From Capsicum annuum (taxonomy: Eukaryota; Streptophyta; Magnoliopsida; Solanales; Solanaceae), in assembly GCF_002878395.1 (NCBI RefSeq), contig NC_061114.1, forward strand, positions 143,751,167-143,815,166: a stretch of DNA of 64,000 bases, written 5' to 3'. The notes under the pieces were generated by a model. The model was not told where the DNA came from. It searched no databases and saw only the letters and a program-made list of their open reading frames with translations. The position numbers and the translations under genes are program-made. Positions 22,600 through 33,878 of the stretch are shown here, piece after piece; position 1 is the first letter of the stretch, and each line of letters begins with the position of its first letter.

Positions 22600-23650
22600 A
22601 ACCTCTATTTTTTGTCAGTCGGGTATATCATAGCACTGCCCATGACCACCAACTGGCTAAGTGTCCCTACGACCACCACTATAGGCTTTACTATCTCTGC
22701 CCATTACACCTCTAGAAGAATCCCTACCTCTCATATCCGAATAAGAGTAACTCTAAAAACACGATGGGGGATAGTCCTTGCCTAGATGGGCATTCTAATT
22801 ACATACATAACAAACCCTAAACTAGTCTTGGGAAGGGACTAACTTGACATCTTTCTAAGATGCTGAAGGAATAGACCCGTGCATCCTTGCCTAGTGCCTT
22901 ATACTCTAAAATGATGCCTCAAACACTATTATATATGTCATGGCTCATAGAAGAGTAAGAGACATAGCAAGTCTAGCTAGCTAAAACCCACCTGGGGAGG
23001 TAACATAAACAAAGGTTGAACCGCTAAACTTTGAATACTATAATCATATGTAGGTGCTAAAGGAATAACACTCAGAGTTAAAGAAGTACCAAAAGAAGAA
23101 ATAAGTATGACCAAATTATCCATACTCACATAAAGAGGAACACCATTAATAGACTCTGGCACATGCAGAGGCATAATATTTAGAGCTGGGGGATACCAAA
23201 CAAAATCAAATAAGCACCCTCCAAATGGATCAACAAATAAACCAACAATTACTCTAAGACTGAGGTAGAAGAACTCTGTGGAACTAAAGTAGGACTTATA
23301 TCACAAAAATGCTCAACATGAGGCTCAGGGGAAAGTCCCCTAGCACTACTCCTAGATAAGGCAGATCTATGTGCCCGTAAAATTTCTCTAGCTCATCCGC
23401 GACTTGAGAATTGGCTTTTAGATGAAGGATCTGCATCTCTAATCTCCAGAGACCTAGTCGACACCACCTATGCATAAAAAAGTGAAATATGACTCTAAAC
23501 ATAAGGTATGAAATAACTTTGCATAATAAGGAACAAAATGAAGAAAATCTCCTAAAGAAATCCTATAGACTCCTAAATATAGGTACAAATTTCTATTAAC
23601 CAATCTATGAGATCTATTAGACATCCTATTCTTACATTATAGAGACCAAT
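22600..23650 (-). pseudogene. gag remnant, Del-like (copy A)
   Basis: Minus strand. A zinc-knuckle segment at about 22750-22810 reads VCYVCN, stop, NAHLGKDYPP: C-x2-C-x4-H-x4 with the last Cys changed to Tyr. It is followed by a Gly/Arg-rich SSRGVMGRDS...SGGRRD and QCYDIPD (family QCYAIPGR). Upstream capsid sequence (22977-23502) has only short open pieces and is poorly recognisable. The order primer site, gag, zinc knuckle, PR is that of a Del/Tekay element. The duplicate is 46300-47340. Confidence 0.65.
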
Positions 23651-23660
23651 GAACCCAACC

Positions 23661-23674
23661 GCTTTGATACCAAT
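23661..23674 (-). other. Primer binding site (copy A)
   Basis: The minus strand reads TTGGTATCAAAGC two bases after the LTR end GGGTCATGACA. Copy B at 47344 retains the canonical TTGGTATCAGAGC. Confidence 0.85.
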
Positions 23675-25794
23675 TTGTCATGACCCAAAATCTAAAGGTC
23701 ATGATGACACTTGTTGTGGTGAACCTTGATAAGTAATACTATATCCAAACTGATACACAATGGGGAAAAATAATAATAACCCAAAGACAAGGCTTCTAGA
23801 ATGAATATAAACCATTCAATAATAACACATGTGGCAAAAACATTATCAATAACACCAAATCCCAAAATCTGGTGTCATAGTGTAAGAACTACTACTAAAA
23901 ACCATGAATAAAATATTTATGAATATACTATCGGAACAACTCTAGCTTCGAATACTAGTAAAGACATAATCTATACGATAAGATAGAAGTGGACTCCAGA
24001 TGCATAAAAATCCAACTGCTACCTTTGGTAACTCAAAAGGCGTATGAATCAACTACCGTGTGATGTACTAAACTAGGGCCTATATTAAAAGGGAACAATG
24101 GGAGTGAGTACGGTCAACTTGTACTCAGTAGTTATCATAGACCGACCAAACAAAGAAGAAAATAAAGCATAAATAATATACACTAAGGGCACGACACCTA
24201 CAATAAAAAAATGTACTATAATGGTAGTCCACAATGCTTACACTAATAGTTCTATAATATCCACATATAACACTGTAAAACACCAAAAAGGAATACAATT
24301 ATACATTTATACCACATATAAGCAAAGCAAAGAAAACAATATATACGAGAGCATCAAGTTCAAATAAGAAAAGAAAGAATAATGTACAAGCAATAAGTCA
24401 AATAGAGTATAACAGAACATACAATCACATTACAAGCATAATAAAGTAAATACAATAAGAATGATGATGATGTTGATTTATTGCACGAGGTTGTCGTACA
24501 GCATCCAAGACTATCACTCAGTCTCTGTATGTACCTACTAAGTTAAAGTTTAAAAATATAGGACAAATGGGGTATTTGTCAATCTATATACAACTCAATA
24601 TCCATAACTCATGTCTGTATATTCCTTAGACAAGGTCTATAAAATCCAATGTTCCCGGTGTTGCCAGAATTTTCCAATATTTCTTGAGTTTCAAATAATT
24701 CTAATGTTTCCAGTATTTTCAGTATTTCCAAAATACATACATAACATAAGACACAAATCAAGTACAACATACAACAACAAGAAGTATATAAAGCATATAA
24801 TAAATAACTAAATTAATGCATATGATGCTATGAGAATATTGACGCATACAACCAGCCGGCCCTGAGAATACCCAATAACACATCAATATACCAATATGTG
24901 AGCCCAAATATCTGCTCAATATATCCATCCATCCATGGAAACTAAAATGATTCATAGGCCAATAAAGTTTAAACATATCAACATACACAATTGAAACCAT
25001 AATAGGAGTTTTATCTTACAAGATACCATTATTTTCATGTATATATCAACATCACATACAACCCCACACGGTCATATATAGAACATAATCTCCTAAAATC
25101 ACCAAATACATCACATATAGTCCCCACACGAGCACATCACAATAAGATAAGCATTTTTCATGATTAGTTCCCACACCCTTAACATGATTTTGTGTGAACA
25201 TTAACTACCTAACCCAGTTTGAAATAAGTTAAATCATAATCTACCTCAAATGCAAAAAAATAGAACTAAAGCCTTTAATCCACAATCTTACTCCTCATGA
25301 ATATACCCAGAATCAACTAAAATATGGAAATGTAGAAACTACATATCAAAAGAAAGCTAATGATACCCTTATTCCCTAGTTTCATGTTAGGATCAAAACA
25401 GACCTCCGAAATGAGTTTGAGAAAATTTCAAAAATGTATTTCGCATATTTTTAGGAGTCAACAACATAAAACACAAGAAAATACAAGTTAAAAATAAGGT
25501 CCAAATTAAGGAAAAACCATTTTCAAGCTTTACCTAGTAAAAATCCCTGATATCTATTTTAAAATCAAGAATCAAAGTTGTTTTGAGGATGAAATTTAGG
25601 GAAAACTAATAATTTGAGAATTATAATTTTTTGGTCTTATAGAATCTCCAAATTCTATACTTGATTAAAGTTTAAAACAAGAACTGAATGGGTGTTATGG
25701 AGCTTACCCAAGCTTATAAATGGAGGAAATAGCTCAAAATCATGAAACCCTAGACTCTAAGTCTCAAAATAATGAAAAAGCACAAAAATCAGGT

Positions 25795-25804
25795 ATTTAT
25801 ATAT
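25795..25804 (-). promoter_or_regulatory. LTR TATA box (copy A)
   Basis: TATATAAATA on the minus strand lies directly beside the CpG-rich island on its U3 side. In copy B the same place reads TAGATAAATA. Confidence 0.6.
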
Positions 25805-25805
25805 C

Positions 25806-25985
25806 TAGGATTCGCGATCGCGGATCAAGTGTCGTGATTACAGTACCTAACATTTCAAGGGTATCACAATTACAAATAAGTGTCACAATCATGACATATT
25901 TATATAGGCCCCAATCGCAGTTGCAGCAGGATCATCATGATTACGGGTGCTCTAGCTGGGGACTTGGTGCATTTCAAGTCTCTAC
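25806..25985. repeat. GCGATCGC/GTCGTGATTAC island in U3 (copy A)
   Basis: Contains TCGCGATCGCGG, GTCGTGATTACAG, CAATCGCAGTTGCAG and CATGATTACGGGTG. The copy B counterpart (49549-49690) has CGATCG changed to CGATCGT-type variants. Confidence 0.6.
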
Positions 25986-27339
25986 GGGCCTCTTAGGATT
26001 CTTCTAAAATCTCATAAATGCAAACGAACTATGCTACCCTTTCAAAATCGATACTCTAGACTCAATGGCGACATCAAGTTTTTGAAAAAATATCATTTTT
26101 ATAAAGTTAGCCCTAGAAACCCAAAATCACAACTTTCTAAATCGAGGGTTAAAATTAGATTTAAAAGCCATAAAATTGTACAAACCATGTTACTACCCTA
26201 AACTCAACATTTAGGATCTGCTGGCACAACCTATTTTGCCATTTATCGCACGGATAAAAAATTGTTGATTGAAGTCAACTATAAGTCTCTCGAAGCCGCA
26301 AAAAACTACAATATCATATAACTCTTATTGAAATACACTGGGAACCATGCCATTCATCACCAACCCAAAAAATATAATAATACAACCGTGGAGAGGGGTA
26401 AAATATTCAAATTATATAAAAAGAAATATTTCACATATTTCATCAAAATGCAGGTCTAGTAGGTGAAAACAAAAGAAAATCTAGGGTAAGAATCATAAAT
26501 AATGGTTTTGAACTATAATTAGTGGATAATAACTAGAGGTGAAACACTAAACTCGAACAAATAATAGTGGGTAGCAACAAGAGGAAAAATGAGCAATATA
26601 GAACCATTAAAAATCCAAAGCTAGAAATAATAACAACTACCACAACTCCTAGTAATAACCATAATCAACGCCAGAGCACCCAAAACATAAGCATTGACTG
26701 ATGTAGAATTCAAATCAAAACTTTTAAGTGGTAAACCATAATCGTAATAGATGATTTTGTAAAGAGCAACCATAACCATAAACCAAGGCTAGACTCATAC
26801 CAAAATTCATAATAATAGTAGTAGAGCATACATCTGCTTAAATGAAAATTAAAGTATATACATATAAGCAATAAATAGCTAGCAAAAGTTTAGGGTTTCA
26901 AACTATCACCAGTCCATTTGTTTATTAAGTTTCATATTTAGATGTTAAATTTATCCAAGGTTTATGGGTTCCATTTCCAAGTCAATGAGGATTGATGAAG
27001 GGTTAGTTACTATCCTACCCAAGGAAAAGAAACTCAATAGGTAAGTAATTAACTCTAAGTCAACTCTAACTAAGGTAATAGCCTAAGGTATTCATTATTA
27101 ATAAGTGGCAATATTTCTACTCATTGATATCTTATCTTTTGATTTATTATTGTTAATTAATAATATGAGGCTAATCATCATTTGAATTACCTTAATTTCA
27201 TATACTTTTAGCTTTACAAGAGAATCTAATAAAAAGGAATAAAAATAAGTTAGAAAAGAAAAGATAAAAAAAATATGCAGAAAATAGGCCTTAGGTATCA
27301 CTAAACTAGCTTGAGGGGTGTTTTAGCAATAGGTCAAAC

Positions 27340-27545
27340 TCAGGGTCAATGGTGCTTTAGCGCCTATCTATTTGCTTTACCAGTCAATAATGGTTGGCCA
27401 ATAGGCACTTTTGCACCTAAACTACTTCTTTAGCATTTAGAAAATCAAATTAAAATGGATGTTTTTCCCTCTAACTTGACCGTTTTAGCTAGTAATCAGT
27501 AAAGTCAACATTAGTTTAGCGGCCTATTGGTCCATTTTTGCAGTC
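27340..27545. repeat. GCTTTAGCGCC word island
   Basis: GCTTTAGCGCC, GCTTTACC, CTTTAGC, GTTTTAGC and GTTTAGCGGCC occur within about 200 bp. They are inverted versions of the GCTAAAGCGG words at 30305, 31000, 51225 and 63385. Confidence 0.6.
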
Positions 27546-28689
27546 ATTAGGCAGACTTTCAGGGGTAGTGATGGAATTTCATGTCTTTGGATCCCAATTC
27601 ATCAAATACTCAATCCCAAGTCATTCTAATACATTTTGGCACAATCGACATTGTTGGAGGCTAGGTTTCTTGACAAAATACCCTTGGAATTAAAGATTTG
27701 AGTTTAGTAATGTCAATTTCTGAAACCTTTCTTATTTTTCTTGTTTTGTTTATACTATTTGGGTGTAATTTAACTTTGGTATTTGATTATTTATTATTGG
27801 ACATAATTCAACAGCTGAATATTGAGTTTGGGTTTTAATTTTATCTTATTCTTTCGTATTAATTGATTACTCTTGATTTGAGAATGTTTTGTTTATCTAA
27901 ATTAATTTATCTAAATTAATCTCGTGTTCTATTATTCCTACTCTAGTTTATCTCAAAAGAGGATATTGGAGTGGTTGATGCTAATCTATATCAAATAATG
28001 CTTGACAGAGCTAATAGAGGTTGGGAAAGATTAATTTAGTGCAATTTAGTTCATCTGACCCATCTTATGGAGTTTGATGCTAGACATAGCAAAATTCTAG
28101 TGTAGCATAAAATTGGTTTTGTGCTTCATTCTTCTAATATTTTTTTTGAATGAATAAGTGAGGACTAAGTGCTTAATGGTACACAAATATTAGTTCATGA
28201 TATTAAATCCAAGAATAATTTATTGGATCTATGATTGAGTTGAAAGTAGTTAATTGAATATGATGTCTCATTAATAGACTTGATTCACATGTCCAATACC
28301 TCGGTGTCCAATGTTGTGGAACCCATTGGTCAGTTGTTTCACTTTTATTATGAAAAAAACCCTAAAATAAAGGTATCTTAGGTTTGAATTTTGCAATTCA
28401 CTTTTTTTATCGAACTTACTCGATCGTAACTCACATTGTTTACTTTGGATTAGACCTTGACTCGTTGTTGGATAAATATATTTCCGACTTTCTATAACCT
28501 ATTCAAGAGTATAATCTGAGCGTTATAAAAAATAGCATAATTTTTGGGTAGCATTTTGGCATATTGAGTTATATTGGAATTTTAGGTTACTTGATTTGAT
28601 TTCAAACTTGTGAATATGTCTTTGTGATTTTTTTATTATTTCTCATGTCAGGTAGATTTTTTTTTTGTCTACTTTTCATTATGGTGTAA

Positions 28690-29990
28690 CGGAATGAAAA
28701 AGATTTTAGTGGTTGCACATCTATCTTGATAATCCATGTCCTTATTGTTGTGGACCTAACTTTTGGAAAGATTGTGAATATACTCCTGGTAGAGAGGTAT
28801 GTTCACCATCTCAATCTTATTATGAGTAATATTATTCATTATGTTGTGTTCGAGATGGACATTAGAGTAATCATCCAAATTATTATGCCTCCTCTCCTAG
28901 TTATGCTAATGAAAATACTAGTTCTTCTTGTGAGTTTGATAGGTCTCATGATAGGACAAAGTAGGAATAACACACCAAACACAAAAGCATTGAAACTATA
29001 GTTCAACCTATTCTAGATAGGGTGATTACACTATAAGAGGATACGCACCTCTTTCATCAATCCATGGTGACATTTTGAAAGAAATGTGAAAATAAAAAAG
29101 AAGTGGGTGAGGGTACCAATTTTTCAAATGCCATGAATATGTCAAATCCTTAAAATGAAGTTGTTGAAGATGAGGTTCCAAGACATGTAGTTGAGAGAAA
29201 AATATGTGAAGACTCAAACAAAAGTTACCAAAATACAGAAATGGCTCAACTAGAGCAAAGAGAAATCTTAAATCTCTAAGAAATAAATAGAGAAGATGTT
29301 GAAAGACACAATGGAGAGGAATGAAAAATATGAAAAAGTCTAGGCTAAATTCTAGGAACAAGTCTAACATGGTGATGACGATGTCTTTGAAAATATTGAT
29401 TTTTCCATAGAAAGAGTCTTAAATGAGGTAATTGAATTTGAATATGAAAAAAAACTTAGAAAGGGAGATACTGTGAGCCAATAATGGCTAATACATCAAA
29501 CTAAACAACTTGAAGTCCATGAGGGTCAACTTGATAGTATTTTGCTAATGGTGGATGAATCTCTCAAATTGCATGTTGAGTGATCTCAAGTTTGTGTTCA
29601 ATTAAGAATGGCTACCCAAATATTAAATCTAAATTGTATGCAAAAATTAAAGCATGTGGTTCTCAAAGACAAATAATTGTGCATGATTGTGTTAAAGTGG
29701 TCTCCAATAAAGATGATGGAAAGCTCGATATTGAAGAATTCATGGTGATTTGTCAACCAAATAATGATGGATGCCGAAACTAAAGAACTAATACAAGAGT
29801 TGCAAGAGAAAGTAAAGAAAATCCTTTGTGAAGAATCTAGATTACCTCAAGGTGAGAATGTCAAAAAGAATGCAATCCAAAAATAGAAAGGTAACCTCAT
29901 TCCAATTACTTTTCGACATTATGCTAAGTTTATGAGATAAAAGTTTAGCGAGATAGAGTTTGCCACGTCACTTCCTAACCTTTTCCCAAG
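28690..29990 (+). pseudogene. Retroelement coding remnant with Cys/Tyr-rich segment
   Basis: A plus-strand frame starting near 28712 reads NPCPYCCGPNFWKDCEYTPG and SYANENTSSSCEFDRSHDR, possibly a degenerate zinc-binding region. It is followed by a Glu/Lys-rich, coiled-coil-like part with many stops (HVVERKICEDSNKSYQ, MAQLEQREILNL). No RT or integrase motif is seen. I assign it only as retroelement-derived. The antisense 114-codon frame at 29026-29370 is a shadow of the acidic coiled stretch. Confidence 0.45.
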
Positions 29991-30304
29991 TACCTCAAAG
30001 AGATGTTAACCTAAGATGATTCAAATCCTCTAAGTTGATACATAAATGGTAAGGTTGCTTACATCATGTCGTGATGTTAAATCAAGTTCTACATGGGAGG
30101 CAATTCATCATTTCCAAAATTTTACATTTATTCTTTGAATTCTAATGTATGGTATGCTTTAGGATTTTATTTTTTGATAATTTATAAAATCTTTGAGTTT
30201 TGGAAGGGATTTGAATAGGTAGGATACAACTTGGTGATTGAAATAGAGTGTGATTCAAAAAGAGGTCCTGGAAATGCAAAATAAGAACTGCTTAGGAAAT
30301 TGAC

Positions 30305-30470
30305 TAAGCCTTAGATACTGCTAAACCAAAAGGGCGCTAAAGCGGCCCATTTACCCGCTAAAGTGGATTGTTGTTTAATGGGCCAAGGGCTCTAAAACGG
30401 ACCTTCTACTACTAAAGTAGTGGATGCTAAAGTAGCGTTTGAACTACTAAAGCACTACCTGATAGTTTAA
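30305..30470. repeat. GCTAAAGCGG word island
   Basis: GGGCGCTAAAGCGGCC, CCGCTAAAGTGG, TCTAAAACGG, ACTAAAGTAG, GCTAAAGTAGCG and ACTAAAGCACT follow each other at short, irregular spacing. The same words recur at 31000-31135 and 51225-51355. Confidence 0.65.
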
Positions 30471-30999
30471 AAGGGCCCAGGCAATGTGAAAAGTTGCATA
30501 GGATTTATTTCTCCTTCTATATTTAAATCTCCAAATTTAATTTATTCTAACCACTCTAAAAATCTTTCAAATTAATCTATATCTGGATTCCTTGCACAAA
30601 ACTACAGGTATACCTCTTACTATCTCCTTTGATTGGTAAAATTCCTCCTTTGTTTCTAGATTAGGGGAAACTTTGGGTGTAAATTTTTAACCTCTTGTGC
30701 TTTAATTCTAGTAATTTTTGTTTATAAAATATTCAAGTAGTATATATCTTGTGTTTAAATCATTGTGGAAGTCTTGAGTACGCAAAATTATTCAAAATGA
30801 TGGAGAATTTCTATGCACACCAAGTGTTTGAAGATTTGCTTAAATGAAATTTTGAGAATTGTTCTTTGGTTACTCATGAATTCTTAAGTGATTATGTGTT
30901 ATAGTTTATGTTTCTTGGGTTGTAAATTATGTGTTAACATGTTTGTGTGAAAAAGTTTCAAAATCTGAGTCTGAGATTATTAGGGATGAAACGGCTGCA

Positions 31000-31135
31000 A
31001 AAGAGAACCCTAGGCACTAAAGCGAGACTCGATAAAGTATCCTAAGACTGCTAAAGCATCCCAGTACTGCAAAAGTATTCTAATAAAGTGGAACAAGACT
31101 GCTCTAGCAGTATCTAAGGCCTTTTTATAGGTATG
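31000..31135. repeat. GCTAAAGCG word island (copy A)
   Basis: ACTAAAGCGAGAC, GATAAAGTATCC, GCTAAAGCATCC, GCAAAAGTATTC, AATAAAGTGG and GCTCTAGCAGTA recur at about 17-25 bp. The copy B counterpart is 51225-51355, with CG to TG or CA losses (GCGAGAC against ACTAGAC). Confidence 0.6.
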
Positions 31136-31289
31136 AGCAAAAATTTGGAAGCTATTTTTTAAGCCCAAATTTGATTCTTAATTCAATTCTTTAGATTTCC
31201 TCAATAACATAACTTTATTTTTACATGTTAATCTTGAAATTTCATGTGTGTGTATTGATTATAGGTTTTCTAACAAAAGTCTTAGAATG

Positions 31290-32390
31290 GAGCACCGAAT
31301 TAATGGTGAATTTAAATTGGAGGAGAGTATGATTAGAATTATTTCCTCTCTTTTGAGTGCCAAGATACATTCTAGTCTCAACTAGCTAGAAATAAGATAT
31401 TCCCCAAGAAAGTGATTTTACTTGATCATGTCCCGAAATCCTCCCCCAATTTTACCTTTGGTTGGAGACCATCAGGTGGATATTTTTCTCCCATGACCCA
31501 TGCAAAGCAAATGAAAATTATGTGAGAGAGTTTTATACAAACCTTAAGGACATTGATTTGAATAATCTGATGACCCAAATTTGAGGCAAGAAAATCAACA
31601 TTGGGCTGAGGTGGTCAATTGAATATATCGATTGCCAAACCCTGGTCCTTCTTAATTAACATTAATAGATTAAACCCTAAGGAGTTGATTGGTTTTAAAT
31701 CTTTGACTGAGAAAAACTATGCCTTAGTAGGTGAATTAGGTAGGGAACATATCTAAGGACTTCACAACTAAGGCCAGGAACTAGATATCTATTATCTGTA
31801 GTTGAGTGTCATTATACAACAACACATTTACTATCCATTTGGTATGATTGGGCACAGATGGTCTCTTGTCTTTAACATTCTGTTAAATGTTAGTGACTTT
31901 TTCATCGGGGAGTTGTGGGAATTTAAGGTACTTGATGGCCTATTTCTTATGTTTTTTTTATTGATTACTAAATTTTGTAGACGGGCTAGAATAGAAGAGT
32001 TCAAGGGAGAAAATTGTGTTGAACCAACATCTCCAATCTTTCCCCTAAAGAAGTGAGGGGAAGGGACTGCCACCAAAAGTAAGAAAAGAAAGATTGATTT
32101 TCGAAAGTCATCTCAGCTAAAGTCTAATATATATTGGCCATCATCTAAAGGACCATTTGAGGTATTAACTGATCAGTTGACTATGGTTCAAGAGTTAGTG
32201 TATAAAATGCCCACAGGGCTATGTGAGACATCTAAGTGGCCTACCTCTTATGTCCCCCTAAGAGACTATGATTGGTTCTTAGAAGATAAGAAAGTGATAG
32301 GGGCTCATATTTTGAGGTTGGAAAAGGCATACGCTTACTTAGACAGGTCGCATCAAAAGTTGAGCGAGTATAAAGAGAAGATTTAGAGGA
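31290..32390 (+). pseudogene. Putative plant transposon protein (gag-like) remnant, copy A
   Basis: Plus strand. Pieces in order: VREFYTNLKDIDLNNLMTQI with GKKINIG; then the open frame 31802-32056 with LNVSDFFIGELWEF and LFLMFFLLITKFCRRARIEEF; then 32177-32386 with a helical, coiled segment (HILRLEKAYAYLDRSHQKLS). The pattern EFYANL...VRGKxVxF...INVGxII...FPxLITxLCRRAGV is that of the domain annotated in plants as putative plant transposon protein, found in large non-autonomous retroelements. Stops at about 31413, 31582, 31660 and 32056 break it. The duplicate at 51530-52619 is equally broken. Confidence 0.65.
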
Positions 32391-33227
32391 GAGAGAAAAG
32401 GAGGAAAAAATTCTCCACCTAGAAGTAGAAGGGTGTGATGGGTTTTTGCAAGGTGCTAAAGCCTAAAGACCCACTCTCCTTTTAAAGGCAAGTAAAGGAT
32501 GATGATGTTTGGCATAGTGGTCTAGGGATCATGATGTTGATGTTGAAGGTATGGATGATAAGGAGTACAACAATGATGAGAACTACTGATGCAGATTCAA
32601 TGAGCCCCTCTACTTTTTATGCTTTGATGTTATGTACTGAGTACACTAAATTTCATTAAGATAGTGGTGCCTTGTTTCAGATTTACTTTATGTTTTTGTT
32701 GGATATTTTAATGTTTTATTTTGTTATTTGTGTTCCATTTTGAGCTATTGTATTATATTTTCAAATGTTGTTATGCCCTTATTGGGCTTGGTATTATTGT
32801 GATGTACATTGTGTGCCCTTGTTGGGATTGATTTTATTTGGATTTTGTTGGATTAGTCATTTTTATTTTATTTTCAATTCTAGATTAGTCTTTCTTTTGG
32901 AAGTTATTTTTTATGATCCTTTCCCTATGATAGATTGAGTGTCGATACTCTTAAGTGAAAATTATCATTTTTGTGTATTAGTGTCGTTTCTGTAGGAGAG
33001 GTCTGATTACCCATAACATTGTGAATTGGGGTTAAAATCATAATTATTGTGAAGTCTGAGTAGCCAATTGTTATGGTAAAATCTATGTAGCCGTAGAATT
33101 ATTTCCCTTATGTAATACCCTGTGCTTTTCCTAGCTTAAAATTCGTTACTAGAATGTTAAAAGTGGGCTTCAAAAATGAATAACCTTTATTTCATACAAA
33201 ATTTTTCAGATTTAGACCTTCCATTAT

Positions 33228-33297
33228 GTGGGAAATTCTTCCCATCAATGCCAAATTTGACAAAATTCGACACTTAGTGAAGAAGTTAGAGCATTTT
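33228..33297 (-). promoter_or_regulatory. Conserved U3 block, inverted (copy A, unit 1)
   Basis: The minus strand reads CTCTAACTTCTTCACTAAGTG, TCGAATTTTGTCAAATTTGGCATTGATGG, matching the block at 45189 and, more exactly, its duplicate at 53470-53537. Copy A has lost bases after GATGG, where copy B keeps GATGGAAAGCTTATTCAA. Confidence 0.6.
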
Positions 33298-33754
33298 TAG
33301 TAATGCAATGTCCCACCAGGGCAATCACCGCGTTGCAGTGGATGCCAAAATGGCAATTGTCATATTCCTGTGGACCTCCATAATGTTGGTGCATCTTGGA
33401 GAGGTCCAAATTCCCAATTGTCAATTTCTAGTGATGCAACATGACAGCAACGGATCGTGCTAGTGTGCAAATTTGCACTTGACCTTTTTCCAGTAGCTTA
33501 ACGTGATTTCACCATGTCGCGGTGAAGATGTAATTGCTGTACTCTTGATCCATAATTCAAATGCTTATGTCATTAATTTAATCCTAAGTATGTAAAGTTC
33601 TAATTAGGTGAATAATATTCATAGAAGTCACTTAGAGCCAAGTAGAGCTAAGAACATTATATTTATTCAAAGTATGGTGTCCAATTCTACAAGGGTCAAC
33701 TTTGAAAGTGTATAACTTTTGATGTATGTAGAATCTTCCAGCTCAATACCCATA

Positions 33755-33835
33755 AAATTGTGGATAATTTAATTAGTTTCTAACGATACCAATCTTGCCT
33801 TAATTCGGTACCCGAGCGAAATATTATAGCCATTT
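33755..33835 (-). promoter_or_regulatory. Conserved U3 block, inverted (copy A, unit 2)
   Basis: The minus strand reads ATGGCTATAATATTTCGCTCG, GGTACCGAATTAAGGCAAGATTGGTATCGTTAGAAACTAATTAAA. The spacing of the TAxxxTTxCGCTCGGxTxCGxATT box and GGTATCGTTAGAAA matches the block at 37048. The palindrome at 33855 follows. Confidence 0.6.
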
Positions 33836-33854
33836 TCCTGTGAGGCTGTAAGCT

Positions 33855-33878
33855 GCCGCGATGGTACCGCATCGCGGC
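33855..33878. repeat. 24-bp palindrome in LTR island
   Basis: Perfect 9-bp arms GCCGCGATG and CATCGCGGC surround GTACCG. In copy B (54064-54087) both arms carry a C to T change at a CpG (GCCGTGATG, CATTGCGGC). Confidence 0.85.

Larger units (their letters stand above)
23676..26956 (-). mobile_element. 5' LTR of the Del-like element, TGTCATGACCC family (copy A)
   Basis: The 3' end on the minus strand is GATTTTGGGTCATGACA, next to the primer site. Transcription runs leftward. A TATA box (25795-25804) lies just downstream of a GCGATCGC-type island (25806-25985), followed by a leader with GTCTAGGGTTTCATG. The U3 start is not defined; the family-like sequence runs to about 26956, where copies A and B diverge. 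The duplicate is 47358 to about 50757. Confidence 0.7.
26957..30530 (+). mobile_element. Copy-A-only segment from a non-autonomous LTR element
   Basis: Absent from copy B, whose sequence passes from TTTATTAAAGG to CAAATTTAATTTATT near 50758. It contains GCTTTAGCGCC-type words (27340-27545), an AT-rich leader-like tract, coding remnants (28690-29990), a TTAAATCAAGTTCTACATGGGAGGCAA-like stretch near 30074-30105 resembling the region downstream of pol in Athila/Tat elements, and GCTAAAGCGG words (30305-30470). No clear target duplication brackets it, so a deletion in copy B is as likely as an insertion in A. Confidence 0.55.
30531..33110 (+). mobile_element. Non-autonomous element body with plant transposon-protein remnant (copy A)
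   Basis: Contains a GCTAAAGC word island (31000-31135), an intron- or leader-like stretch, the pseudogene at 31290-32390, an acidic tail and a T-rich 3' region with a near-duplicate TGCCCTTxTTGGGxTTG (32769-32830). The duplicate is 50768-53343. Neither LTR of the element could be delimited. Confidence 0.55.

Noticed and set aside
23661..23674. Possible tRNA gene fragments at sites matching TGGTATCAGAGC
   Set aside because: These are retrotransposon primer binding sites: only the 3'-acceptor complement is present and each abuts an LTR end.
29026..29370. 114-codon minus-strand Leu/Phe-rich frame resembling a membrane protein
   Set aside because: Antisense of a Glu/Lys-rich coiled stretch, which always yields Leu/Phe-rich shadows.
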